In this document: positions 44,526 through 52,914 of the stretch, in pieces
How the letters are laid out: each line of letters opens with the position of its first letter
How positions within the stretch are numbered: the stretch's first letter is position 1
NCBI GenBank assembly: GCA_963838835.1
Contig: CAWITA010000014.1
Coordinates: 1 to 64,000 of the forward strand
DNA from: Bog-473 sp963838835
Lineage (GTDB): Bacteria; Actinomycetota; Acidimicrobiia; Acidimicrobiales; RAAP-2
Direction: 5' to 3'
DNA: 64,000 nucleotides
The notes under the pieces: model-generated
Database searches by the model: none
Told to the model about the DNA's origin: nothing
Seen by the model: only the letters and a program-made list of their open reading frames with translations
Position numbers and translations under genes: made by a program

Positions 44526-45465
44526 GGGCGATCCTCGGGTCGACGATGGTGAAGAGGAAGTCGAAGATGAAGTTGATCAGGACGATGGCGACCGCCACGA
44601 AGAGGGTGATCCCCTGCACGACGGTGTAGTCGTCCTGGTTCACGCTCGAGATGAGCTGGTAGCCCAGACCCGGCATCTGGAGGAGGAGCTCCACGACGAA
44701 GGTCCCGGCGATGAGGCTTCCGATGGTGACGCCCGCCGAGGCCAGGAGCGAGATGGAAGACGGCCGCAGCGCGTGGCGCCACATGATGCGCCGGTCCGAC
44801 AGGCCTTTCGACCGGGCCATGGTGATGAAGTCTTCCTGCAAGGTGGAGATCAGGTCGTTCCGCAGCAGGCGGAAATAGACGACGATGGACCCCAGGGCGA
44901 GCACGATGGAGGGCAGCAACATCGTGTGGATGTTCGACCAGAAGTTCTGTGTCAGCGGCACGTAGGAGGCCGGTCCCGGGAAGACGTGCCAGTGCACCGC
45001 GAAGATCAGCACGAGGATTGGCGCGATCACGAACGGCGGCAGGGCGAGCATGGCGAACGTCGTGCTGTTGGACGCCTGGTCGAACAATCGATTGGGCCGC
45101 CGCGACGCGTGCATCGCCATCGGGAAGGCGATGGCGAAGGCGATGATCTGGGAGAAGATGATCAGCTCGAGGTCGATGGGGAAGGCCTGGGAGATGATGC
45201 TGGTCGTCGTCTGGTGGGTCGTGTACGACTGACCCAGGTTGCCCTGGAAGACGTGGCCGATCCAGATGAAGTACTGCTCCCACAGAGGTCGGTTGAGGCC
45301 CAGCTGGCGATCGACCGTGGCGACGTTCTGCGGCGTGGAGTTGGGACCGAGGATGGTGGCCGTCGGGTTGCCCGGGAGCAGGTGGACGAGGAAGAACGAG
45401 GCCAGGGAGACGAAGAGGATGATGACCACGAGGAGCACCAGCCGCTTGATGATGTAACGGACCAC
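44518..45465 (-). CDS. oligopeptide/dipeptide ABC transporter permease, OppB/DppB type, 315 aa
   Basis: The first helix and signature 'MVRYIIKRLVLLVVIILFVS' with 'LLPGNPTATILGPNSTPQNV' begin the protein. The EAA loop is 'EDFITMARSKGLSDRRIMWR', and the C-terminal helices end 'LFVAVAIVLINFIFDFLFTI' and 'DPRIARE', the standard finish of the family. It is the first gene of the operon (promoter in 45466-45571, shared with the divergent glycosyltransferase gene). No substrate-binding protein gene accompanies the four transporter genes here, so the binding protein must be elsewhere or lost. Confidence 0.9.
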   Translation of the reverse strand: MVRYIIKRLVLLVVIILFVSLASFFLVHLLPGNPTATILGPNSTPQNVATVDRQLGLNRPLWEQYFIWIGHVFQGNLGQSYTTHQTTTSIISQAFPIDLELIIFSQIIAFAIAFPMAMHASRRPNRLFDQASNSTTFAMLALPPFVIAPILVLIFAVHWHVFPGPASYVPLTQNFWSNIHTMLLPSIVLALGSIVVYFRLLRNDLISTLQEDFITMARSKGLSDRRIMWRHALRPSSISLLASAGVTIGSLIAGTFVVELLLQMPGLGYQLISSVNQDDYTVVQGITLFVAVAIVLINFIFDFLFTIVDPRIARE

Positions 45466-45571
45466 GTCCGGCTCTTACCCCCTTCGAATGCCTCGATTCC
45501 TTCGCTTCTTGCCGACCCCCTCCGGCGGCCGATGATCCTAGACCGCGAGCAGGTTGTCCTACCATGCGGCC

Positions 45572-47158
45572 ATGCCCGAGGAGGTTCCCACTCTCACCGG
45601 TCGCACGCGCATTGTGGTCGGCGTCGGGGTGGGGCTGGTCGTTGCGGCCGGGCTCCTCCTGCGCTTTTGGACCCGGTCGGGCCTCTGGCTCGACGAGGCG
45701 CTCACGGTCGACATCGCCCGACTCCCGTTGCACGAGATCCCGAACGCGCTGAAGCACGACGGAGCGCCGCCGCTGTACTACTACCTTCTCCACTTCTGGA
45801 TCTCTCTGTTCGGGCAATCCAACGACGCCGTGCGCTCCCTCTCCGGCGTGATCGCGGTGATCACCCTCCCGGTCGGTTGGCTGTGTGGCCGGCGACTGGG
45901 CGGCCGAGCGTTGGCGTGGACGATGCTGGTGCTGCTGGCGAGCGCGCCTTTCGCCGTGTACTACGGGACCGAGGCTCGCATGTACGCGCTGGTCATCTTC
46001 TTGACGGGCTGCGGCTTCCTCGCGCTGCGGCGGGCGGTCAGTGCGCCTCGCCCCGGCAACCTCATCGCGACGGCGGTGGTGACCGCAGCGCTGCTCTACT
46101 CCCAGTACTGGTCCCTCTATCTCGTCGGCATGGTCGCCATCTGGCTCGTCGTGTCCATCGGGCGCAGCCGCCGTCACGGTCACCCCGAAGCGGCTCCCTG
46201 GGCGGCGTTGCTCGCGGTCGTGGCCGGGTGCGCGTTGTTCGTGCCCTGGGTCCCGACCTTCCTCTACCAGACCAAGCACACCGGGACCCCGTGGGCCGCA
46301 CCCCCGAACTTCTCCGCGGTGATCAATGCGCTCACCGGCTTCACGGACAACCAGGGCTCGACGCTGCAGACGGCGACCAACCAGGGGCGCCTCCTCGCGG
46401 TGATCTATTTCGCCATGCTGGCGCTGGCGGTGTTCGGTGTCGGGCTGACCGGGCGCGTCATCGAGCTCGACCTGCGCACCCGGCCGCGCGCCCGAGCCCT
46501 CGGCTTCGTCGTGCTGGGCACGTTGTTCGCCGCCATCGCCGGCGGGATCATCACGGCCAGCGCCTTCTCGTCTCGTTACGCGGCGGTGGTGTTCCTGCCT
46601 TTCCTCCTCCTCGTCGCGTTGGGGACGACGACGTTGCTCAACCCGAAGGCTCGTGTCATTCTCGTCGGGCTGGCGGTGGTGGCCGGGCTCATCTCGTCGG
46701 CCCAGAACGTGACGACGCAGCGCACCCAGGCGAGCGAGGTGGCGGCGGTGCTGAACACGATGGCCAAGCCGGGGGACATCGTCGCCTTCTGCCCCGACCA
46801 GCTCGGGCCCTCGGTCTACCGCCAGGTGCGCGACCCGTCGCAGTACGACATGATCACCTTCCCCCGGCGCACGGGGCCGGCGATCGTCGACTGGGTCGAC
46901 TACGCCGATGCGGTGCACGCCGCCGACCCCAACTCCTTCGCCGACGCGCTGTACCAAAAGGCGGGGACCGACCGCCACATCTGGCTGGTCTGGCAGCCGA
47001 TGTACCAGACCTACGGGGTCAAGTGCGAGACGATCGCCACCGACCTCTTGAACGCATCGACCAAGGCCGGGGGTGGAGGGCGTAACTTCGTCATCAGTCA
47101 CGACGCCCTCTACTACGAACCGATGAATCTCACCGAGTACGTCCCTTCCGGACCCTGA
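45572..47158 (+). CDS. GT-C fold membrane glycosyltransferase (GT39/PMT-like), 528 aa
   Basis: This is a polytopic membrane protein with about 11 helices. The first extracytoplasmic loop carries the catalytic acidic pair in 'SGLWLDEALTVDIARLPLHE', typical of polyprenyl-phosphate-dependent mannosyl/arabinosyl transferases. 'DGAPPLYYYLLHFWISLFGQ' and 'YYGTEARMYALVIFLTG' are further family marks. The C-terminal ~120 residues form a soluble extracytoplasmic domain ('LNTMAKPGDIVAFCPDQLGP'). ATG 45572 is preferred to a TTG 18 bases upstream. It begins a plus-strand run of seven genes, with only 3 bp before the next gene. The sugar and acceptor are unknown. Confidence 0.8.
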   Translation: MPEEVPTLTGRTRIVVGVGVGLVVAAGLLLRFWTRSGLWLDEALTVDIARLPLHEIPNALKHDGAPPLYYYLLHFWISLFGQSNDAVRSLSGVIAVITLPVGWLCGRRLGGRALAWTMLVLLASAPFAVYYGTEARMYALVIFLTGCGFLALRRAVSAPRPGNLIATAVVTAALLYSQYWSLYLVGMVAIWLVVSIGRSRRHGHPEAAPWAALLAVVAGCALFVPWVPTFLYQTKHTGTPWAAPPNFSAVINALTGFTDNQGSTLQTATNQGRLLAVIYFAMLALAVFGVGLTGRVIELDLRTRPRARALGFVVLGTLFAAIAGGIITASAFSSRYAAVVFLPFLLLVALGTTTLLNPKARVILVGLAVVAGLISSAQNVTTQRTQASEVAAVLNTMAKPGDIVAFCPDQLGPSVYRQVRDPSQYDMITFPRRTGPAIVDWVDYADAVHAADPNSFADALYQKAGTDRHIWLVWQPMYQTYGVKCETIATDLLNASTKAGGGGRNFVISHDALYYEPMNLTEYVPSGP

Positions 47159-47161
47159 CCG

Positions 47162-48394
47162 ATGGCCCAGGTGACCGAGCCGGCCGCGCTGGGGGGCACG
47201 GGCACGACGGCTGACCGCACCGGTGCCGCCGGCGACCGGGGGGCGCTGCGCCGGTGGTGGGGGCGGCTGCCGCCATCGCTGCGGGAGGCCCTGCTCCCCT
47301 ACGCCGTGGCCCGGGTCGTCGTCGCCGGCACGCTCGGTCTGGCCCACTTCGTCGTCGACCGGACCCATCCCTCGACCCCCGGGGTGGCGGCCCGGGTCCA
47401 CTCGGGGCTGCTCGGTTGGGATGCCGGCTGGTACGAGACGATCGCCCGCGAGGGCTACGCGCCGCTCGGGAGCCAGTCCCTGCGCTTCTTCCCGGCTGTC
47501 CCATTGCTGACCCACGGGCTGGCCTGGGTTCCCGGGCTCGACGACGGCTCTGCTCTGGTCCTGCTCGCCAACGTGGCGGCCCTGGCCGCCACCGCCATGC
47601 TGTACGTCCTGGTGCGTCGGGAGACCGGCGACGCCGCGGTGGCCCGGCGCTCGCTGTGGATCCTGAGTCTGCTGCCCGCCGCCTTCGTCCTCGTGATGGG
47701 CTATGCGGAGTCCGTCCTGCTGGTGCTGGCCATCGGGTGCTTTCTCGCCCTGCGGCCGCCGGCGGGGGAGGGCACCGGCGCTCGTCCGCACTTCGCCGTG
47801 GCCGGGATGCTCGCCTTTGCGGCGGCCCTCACCCGTCCGATCGGGGTGCTGCTGGCCCTCGCCGTTGCGGCGGAGCTGGTGCGTTGGTGGCCACGGCTCG
47901 GGCGCGGCGAGCGTGCGGCCGGCCTCGGCGCCACCGCAGCCCCCTTCGTCGGCGTGCTCGCCTTCTTGGCCTGGTCGAAGCACACCGTCCACGATTGGTG
48001 GGCCCCGCTGCGGGTCCAGCTCCAGGGTTCGCACCACGGTGGGCTGTCGGACCCCGTGGCGACGCTCTACGACGACGCCAAGGGCCTGCTGCACCACCAC
48101 GTCGGGACGGCCCTGCACGTGCCCTGGGTGCTCCTGGCGATCGCCATGCTCATCGTCTGCTGGCGCCGCCTCCCCGCCCCCTACACCTTGTTCGCCGCCG
48201 CGGTGCTGGCCGTTGCGGTTTCCGGTTCCAACCTCGATTCGTTCGAGCGCTACGCCCTGAGTGCCTTCCCGTTGTCGGTCGCGGCTGCGCTCGTGCTCAC
48301 CGAGACCCAAGTCGAGCGGGCCGTCCTGGCGCTGCTGGGCGCCGGGCTGGCGGGCTACGCCCTGCTGGCCTTCCTCAACATCTCGGTGCCCTGA
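47162..48394 (+). CDS. PIG-V-like GT-C mannosyltransferase-family protein, 410 aa
   Basis: 'LLGWDAGWYETIAREGYAPL' with 'LRFFPAVPLLTHGLAWV' is the signature loop of the PIG-V (GT76-like) family, in which the Asp is catalytic. The protein has about nine membrane helices and ends in one ('RAVLALLGAGLAGYALLAFL'). Bacterial members are thought to transfer mannose or another hexose from polyprenyl phosphate to a lipid-linked glycan outside the membrane. The short N-terminal extension (residues 1-35) is low-complexity. It starts 4 bp after the previous gene ends, so the two are likely translated together. Confidence 0.8.
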   Translation: MAQVTEPAALGGTGTTADRTGAAGDRGALRRWWGRLPPSLREALLPYAVARVVVAGTLGLAHFVVDRTHPSTPGVAARVHSGLLGWDAGWYETIAREGYAPLGSQSLRFFPAVPLLTHGLAWVPGLDDGSALVLLANVAALAATAMLYVLVRRETGDAAVARRSLWILSLLPAAFVLVMGYAESVLLVLAIGCFLALRPPAGEGTGARPHFAVAGMLAFAAALTRPIGVLLALAVAAELVRWWPRLGRGERAAGLGATAAPFVGVLAFLAWSKHTVHDWWAPLRVQLQGSHHGGLSDPVATLYDDAKGLLHHHVGTALHVPWVLLAIAMLIVCWRRLPAPYTLFAAAVLAVAVSGSNLDSFERYALSAFPLSVAAALVLTETQVERAVLALLGAGLAGYALLAFLNISVP

Positions 48395-48440
48395 CCTGGT
48401 CCACGAGGACCCGATGAGGGTCCACTAACCTGCCTTGCTC

Positions 48441-49928
48441 GTGGCCGTGCCCGAGGAAGCACCCGTCGTCATCGTCGGCGCCGGCCCCGGCGGCCTCACG
48501 GCGGCCTACCTGCTGACCGAGCGAGGGGAGCACCCACTGGTGCTCGAGGCCGACGACGTCGTGGGCGGCATCAGCCGCACGGTCGAGCGCGACGGCTGGC
48601 GTTTCGACCTGGGCGGCCACCGCTTCTTCACCAAGGTGCCCGAGGTCGAGGCGCTCTGGCACGAGATCCTGCCCGAGGGCGACTTCATGCTGCGCCCCCG
48701 CATGAGCCGGATCTACTACAAGGGCAAGTTCCTCGACTACCCGCTCAAGGCGCTCAACGTGCTGCGCAACATCGCCCTCTGGGAGGGGATCCTCATCGGC
48801 CTGTCCTACCTGTGGTCCCGCGTCCACCCACCCAAGGACGAGGCCAACTACGAGAACTGGCTCGTCAAACGCTTCGGCTGGCGCCTCTACCGGACCTTCT
48901 TCAAGACCTACACCGAGAAGGTGTGGGGCGTGCCGGTCTCCGACATGCCCGCCGACTGGGCGGCGCAGCGGGTCAAGAACCTCGACCTGCGCAAGGCCGT
49001 CATCAACGCCATCTTGCCCAAGCGGGGGCAGACCGAGATCACCACCCTCATCGAGGAGTTCCAGTACCCCAAGTACGGGCCCGGCATGATGTGGGAGGTC
49101 TGCACGGAGAAGGTGCAGGCCGCCGGGGGGACGGTGGAGCTGGGAGCGCGGCTGACCGGCATCACGGTCGAAGACGGCCGTGCGGTGGCCGCGACGTACC
49201 TGCAGCACGGGACGCGGCACACGGTGGCCGCCTCCCACGTCGTCTCGACCATGCCGCTGCGCGAGCTCGTGCACACCATCAGCCCGCCCCCGCCGCCCGA
49301 GGTGGTGGCGGCGGCCGACGACCTGCACTACCGCGACTACCTCACCGTGGCCTTGGTCGTCCCCGAGTCGCGGAGCTTCCCCGACAACTGGATCTACATC
49401 CACTCGACGAACGTCGAGGTCGGCCGCATCCAGAACTACGGCTCGTGGTCGCCCTACCTGGTCAAGGACGGGCGCACCTGCCTCGGGCTGGAGTACTTCG
49501 TCTTCGAGGGTGACGACATGTGGAACACGCCCGACGACGAGCTCATCGCGCTGGGCACCGAGGAGCTGATCAAGCTGGGCCTGGCCGCCGAGGGTGATGT
49601 CGAGCGGGGCTACGTGGTGCGCGTCCCCAAGGCCTACCCGTACTACGACTTCAGCTACAAGGCGAACGTCGAGACGATCCGCAAATGGCTCGAGGCCGAG
49701 GCGCCGAACATCCATCCGGTCGGGCGCAACGGGATGCACAAGTACAACAACCAAGACCACTCCATGTACACCGCCATGCTCACGGTCGAGAACATGTACG
49801 GGGCGACGCACGACCTCTGGTCGGTCAACGTGGAGGAGGAGTACCACGAAGCCGGGTCGACCGGACGCGACGCCCCCGTGCTGCCGCGGCGCACCGCCGC
49901 CACGGCGAGCACGTTCGATCCTGGCTGA
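48441..49928 (+). CDS. FAD-dependent oxidoreductase, UDP-galactopyranose mutase/protoporphyrinogen oxidase-like, 495 aa
   Basis: The FAD-binding N-terminus is 'APVVIVGAGPGGLTAAYLLT' with 'VLEADDVVGGISRTVERDGW', then 'FDLGGHRFFTKVPEVEALWH'. A middle segment, 'YKGKFLDYPLKALNVL' and 'FFKTYTEKVWGVPVSDMPAD', and the end 'NMYGATHDLWSVNVEEEYHE' fit a family of sugar- or polyprenol-linked flavoenzymes encoded beside glycosyltransferases. The resemblance to UDP-galactopyranose mutase suggests redox-neutral chemistry on a nucleotide sugar, but this is not certain. The TTG at 48435 and GTG at 48441 are both possible starts; the GTG is used. It lies 11 bp before the next gene. Confidence 0.75.
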   Translation: MAVPEEAPVVIVGAGPGGLTAAYLLTERGEHPLVLEADDVVGGISRTVERDGWRFDLGGHRFFTKVPEVEALWHEILPEGDFMLRPRMSRIYYKGKFLDYPLKALNVLRNIALWEGILIGLSYLWSRVHPPKDEANYENWLVKRFGWRLYRTFFKTYTEKVWGVPVSDMPADWAAQRVKNLDLRKAVINAILPKRGQTEITTLIEEFQYPKYGPGMMWEVCTEKVQAAGGTVELGARLTGITVEDGRAVAATYLQHGTRHTVAASHVVSTMPLRELVHTISPPPPPEVVAAADDLHYRDYLTVALVVPESRSFPDNWIYIHSTNVEVGRIQNYGSWSPYLVKDGRTCLGLEYFVFEGDDMWNTPDDELIALGTEELIKLGLAAEGDVERGYVVRVPKAYPYYDFSYKANVETIRKWLEAEAPNIHPVGRNGMHKYNNQDHSMYTAMLTVENMYGATHDLWSVNVEEEYHEAGSTGRDAPVLPRRTAATASTFDPG

Positions 49929-49938
49929 GCGCGCGCTC

Positions 49939-51828
49939 GTGCGAGAGCTGCGGTGGCAGTCGTGGATGACGCTGGCCGCCGCTGGGCTGGTGTACCTGGC
50001 CCTCGGCTTCGCGCTCTGGGTGCACGCCTGGGCCGACGGCGCGTCGACGCACACGCTGTGCGGATGCGGTGATCCCGCGCTGTTCTTGTGGTTCTTCCAG
50101 TGGCCGGCGACTGCGCTGGCGCACGGGCACAACCCCTTTTACTCGACCGCCCTCTTTCACCCGACGGGCATCAACCTCCTGGCGCAGACCTCGGTCACCG
50201 GGTTGACCCTCCCGCTGGTGCCCGTCACGTGGATCTGGGGGCCGGTGGCGTCGCTCAACGTCGCCTCCACCGTCACGCCCGCCCTCACCGCCTTCACGGC
50301 CTTCGTGGTCATCCGGCGCTGGGCACCCTGGACACCGGCCGCCTTCGTCGGCGGGTTGCTCTACGGCTTCTCGCCCTTCGTGCTCACCAGTCTCGAGTTC
50401 GCCCATCTGATGACGGCGGCCCTGATGCTGCTGCCACTCATCCTGGCCGTCCTCGACGAGATCCTGATCCGCCAGCGCCACGGCGCCCTCGGCGCCGGGG
50501 CGCTCCTCGGCCTGTTGGTCTTCGCCCAGTTCTTCCTCTCCACCGAGCTGTTGGCCATCACGGTGATGGTCCTGGTCGTCTCGCTGGTCGTCCTGGTCGC
50601 GACCGCGCTCGTCGCCGACCCGGGTGCGCTGCGCCGGCTGGCCCCGCACGCTGCCACCGGGTTGGGCGTGGGCCTCGGTGTCGGTGCCGTGCTCTTGGTG
50701 TGGCCCGCGTGGTTCGCGCTCGAGGGCCCGGCCCACCTGTCGGGCCTCGTGTGGCCCAACGTCGGGATCATCGGTGGCTTCATCCCGTCGAGCTTCGTGA
50801 CGGCGGCCTACCCGAGCCCGCACGTGGTCTTCCTGGCGCTGGGCGGGTACGAGGGGGCGCCCCTGGGCTCGGCGGACTATCTCGGCTGGAGCTTCCTGGC
50901 CGTCATGGCGGTCGGACTGGTGGCCTTCCGGCGGGACCGCCGCCTCTGGTTCTTCGGGTTCCTCCTCGTGCTGTGTGCCCTGTGCTCCCTCGGCATCCGG
51001 CGAGGGCAGTGGGAGCCGGCGCGGCTCTTCGACCACATCCCGGTGCTGCAGAACGTGATCCAGCAGCGCTTCATGGCGATCGGGTTCTTGGCCGCGGCCG
51101 TGGTGCTGAGCGTGATCCTCGACCGCGTCCACGCGCTGGCGCCCGACTGGCGGGGGGCGGTCGGTGCCCTGGCCGCCGCCGTCGTCGCGCTGGCGCCGGT
51201 GACGGCGGTCTTCGTCGCGCGGCTTCCCTTCGCCATGCGGCCGGTGATGCTGCCCCGCTGGTACTCCGAGGTGGCCCCGTCCCTGCCCCCGGGTCGGGTG
51301 CTGCTCTCGTTCCCACCGCCCTTCTCGGGCATTCAGTCCGCCATGGCCTGGCAGGCGGTGAACCGCATGCACTACAGCCAGGCCGGCGGCGGTGGACCCG
51401 AAGGGGTGGCGCGGCGGGCAGGCTCGGCCGCCGCCGGTTTCCACGTGCTCACCCGGCTCGGGTTCGGGGTGAACCCCGCGGTGCCGATCGGGACCCCGGC
51501 CCAGATCGCCGCCGTACGCCATGCGCTCACCGTCTGGCAGGTCAACACGGTGGTGATCGCCAACAATCCCGCCACTTCGTCCCTGCCCGGGGGCCGCGAC
51601 CCGACCTACGCCGCCGCGTTCATGACCGTCGCCCTGGGCCGCCCGCCCACCATCGAGGCCGGGGCCTGGGTGTGGAACCACGTGCAAGTGGGGCGCGCGC
51701 CCGCGTTCTCCGTCCCCGCGGGCACCCTCGGGTCGTGCGTGCGGGAGTCCGAGGGCCCATCGGGCCGCATCGTGGCCAGTCTGGCGGTGGCGAGCTGCGT
51801 CGTCCGATCGGCGGGGGGCGCCGCCTGA
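49939..51828 (+). CDS. large polytopic membrane protein, probable GT-C glycosyltransferase, 629 aa
   Basis: About 12 hydrophobic segments are followed by an extracytoplasmic C-terminal domain of about 180 residues. The first loop 'GCGDPALFLWFFQWPATALA' with 'HGHNPFYSTALFHPTGINLL' resembles the catalytic loop of uncharacterised GT-C proteins in actinobacterial polysaccharide loci. 'RWAPWTPAAFVGGLLYGFSP' and 'LEFAHLMTAALMLLPLILAV' continue the membrane part. The C-terminal domain 'MLPRWYSEVAPSLPPGRVLL' has no recognised motif. GTG 49939 is chosen, immediately after the FAD gene. The sugar is unknown. Confidence 0.65.
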   Translation: MRELRWQSWMTLAAAGLVYLALGFALWVHAWADGASTHTLCGCGDPALFLWFFQWPATALAHGHNPFYSTALFHPTGINLLAQTSVTGLTLPLVPVTWIWGPVASLNVASTVTPALTAFTAFVVIRRWAPWTPAAFVGGLLYGFSPFVLTSLEFAHLMTAALMLLPLILAVLDEILIRQRHGALGAGALLGLLVFAQFFLSTELLAITVMVLVVSLVVLVATALVADPGALRRLAPHAATGLGVGLGVGAVLLVWPAWFALEGPAHLSGLVWPNVGIIGGFIPSSFVTAAYPSPHVVFLALGGYEGAPLGSADYLGWSFLAVMAVGLVAFRRDRRLWFFGFLLVLCALCSLGIRRGQWEPARLFDHIPVLQNVIQQRFMAIGFLAAAVVLSVILDRVHALAPDWRGAVGALAAAVVALAPVTAVFVARLPFAMRPVMLPRWYSEVAPSLPPGRVLLSFPPPFSGIQSAMAWQAVNRMHYSQAGGGGPEGVARRAGSAAAGFHVLTRLGFGVNPAVPIGTPAQIAAVRHALTVWQVNTVVIANNPATSSLPGGRDPTYAAAFMTVALGRPPTIEAGAWVWNHVQVGRAPAFSVPAGTLGSCVRESEGPSGRIVASLAVASCVVRSAGGAA

Positions 51829-51930
51829 CCAGGGACGATGCGATCCTCAAGCCCCGCCCGGGAACGTCCGATTCTGAAGAGTGCGACGGCGGGGGGAGGG
51901 AGCCGCTGACGGCGTGGAGGGGGTGCGGGC

Positions 51931-52869
51931 GTGACGCGACCAGGTGTGCGAGGCCTGCTGGGCGTCGCCTGCGTGGTGGCGTGCCTCGGGCTGCCCGCCC
52001 TGACGCCGGCGGGTGCGGCGACGGTGGCGCGGGCGGATGCGGCCGCGGGGAGCCGGCTGGCGCTCCCGCTCCCGCTCCCGCTGCCGCTCCGGCTCCCGCT
52101 CCCGCCCGGCCTGACGCCGTCCGAGCACGCCGCGCTGGAGCAGGCCGGGGCGTACCGCGGCCAGCCGGTGCGCGTCCTCATCTTGGGCGACTCCATCGCC
52201 ATGACCCTGGGCGAGGGCCTGTCGGTCTCCGCCGCCGCCTACGGCGTCTCGGTCGCCGATGACGCCACCTTGGGCTGCGACCTCGACCCCCAGCTCGAGG
52301 TGCTGACGGAGGGCAAGCCGGGGCCGGCCACGCCGGGGTGCGAGAACTGGCAAGCCCTGTGGCCCTTCCTGGTGGCGCGGGAGCGGCCACAGGTGGTGGC
52401 CCTCGGACTGGGCCGCTGGGAGGTGACGGACCACCTGCTCGACGGGCAATGGATCCACATCGGCGAGCCGGCCTGGGACGACCACCTGACGGCGGACCTG
52501 CAAGCGGCGATCACCATCTTCCATACTTTTGGTGCCAAAGTGGTGTTGTTCACCATGCCCTACGTCGACCCCACTGACCGCCAGCCCGATGGCCTCCCGT
52601 GGTCGGAGAACTCGCCGGCCCGCGTGCAGGCCTACAACCAGCTGGTGCGCCAGGTGGCGAGCGAGGACCCGCAGGAGGTCAGCGTGATCGACCTGAACCG
52701 GATGCTCAGCCCCGGCGGGGTGTACACCGCGACACTGGACGGATTGGACGTCCGCTACGACGGCATCCACATCAGCCCCGCCGGCGGGCAACTGTTGCAG
52801 CCACAGATCCTGCCCCAAATCGGTCGGATCGGCCTGGAGGACGAGGCGGCCGCAAGGGCCCACGTGTGA
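51931..52869 (+). CDS. exported SGNH-family hydrolase/acyltransferase, 312 aa
   Basis: A signal peptide (residues 1-29) and a Leu-Pro repeat ('LALPLPLPLPLRLPLPPG', residues about 44-61) precede the SGNH domain. Block I is 'RVLILGDSIAMTLGEGLSVS' with the nucleophile Ser, and block V is 'VRYDGIHISPAGGQLLQPQI' with Asp and His. A Gly/Asn-region variant is 'VALGLGRWEVTDHLL'. Such proteins cleave or transfer O-acyl groups on surface polysaccharides, and the location in a glycan cluster supports this. The Leu-Pro stretch is encoded by a nearly perfect 6-base repeat (GCTCCC). The start is GTG 51931. Confidence 0.8.
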   Translation: MTRPGVRGLLGVACVVACLGLPALTPAGAATVARADAAAGSRLALPLPLPLPLRLPLPPGLTPSEHAALEQAGAYRGQPVRVLILGDSIAMTLGEGLSVSAAAYGVSVADDATLGCDLDPQLEVLTEGKPGPATPGCENWQALWPFLVARERPQVVALGLGRWEVTDHLLDGQWIHIGEPAWDDHLTADLQAAITIFHTFGAKVVLFTMPYVDPTDRQPDGLPWSENSPARVQAYNQLVRQVASEDPQEVSVIDLNRMLSPGGVYTATLDGLDVRYDGIHISPAGGQLLQPQILPQIGRIGLEDEAAARAHV

Positions 52870-52878
52870 GGGACGCCG

Positions 52879-52907
52879 AAGCCGGCGCCGGCGCCGGCGC
52901 CGGCGGC
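52879..52907 (+). repeat. short GCCGGC tandem repeat
   Basis: Four to five copies of GCCGGC lie directly after the SGNH stop and just before the start of the flippase gene. It may be a weak hairpin or simply a slippage tract. Confidence 0.5.
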
Positions 52908-52914
52908 CGAGGTC

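Noticed and set aside
44522..48310. Minus-strand open frame of 1,262 codons
   Set aside because: It overlaps dppB in another frame and runs antisense to two glycosyltransferase genes; composition is Arg/Gly/His/Pro-rich and no motif is present.
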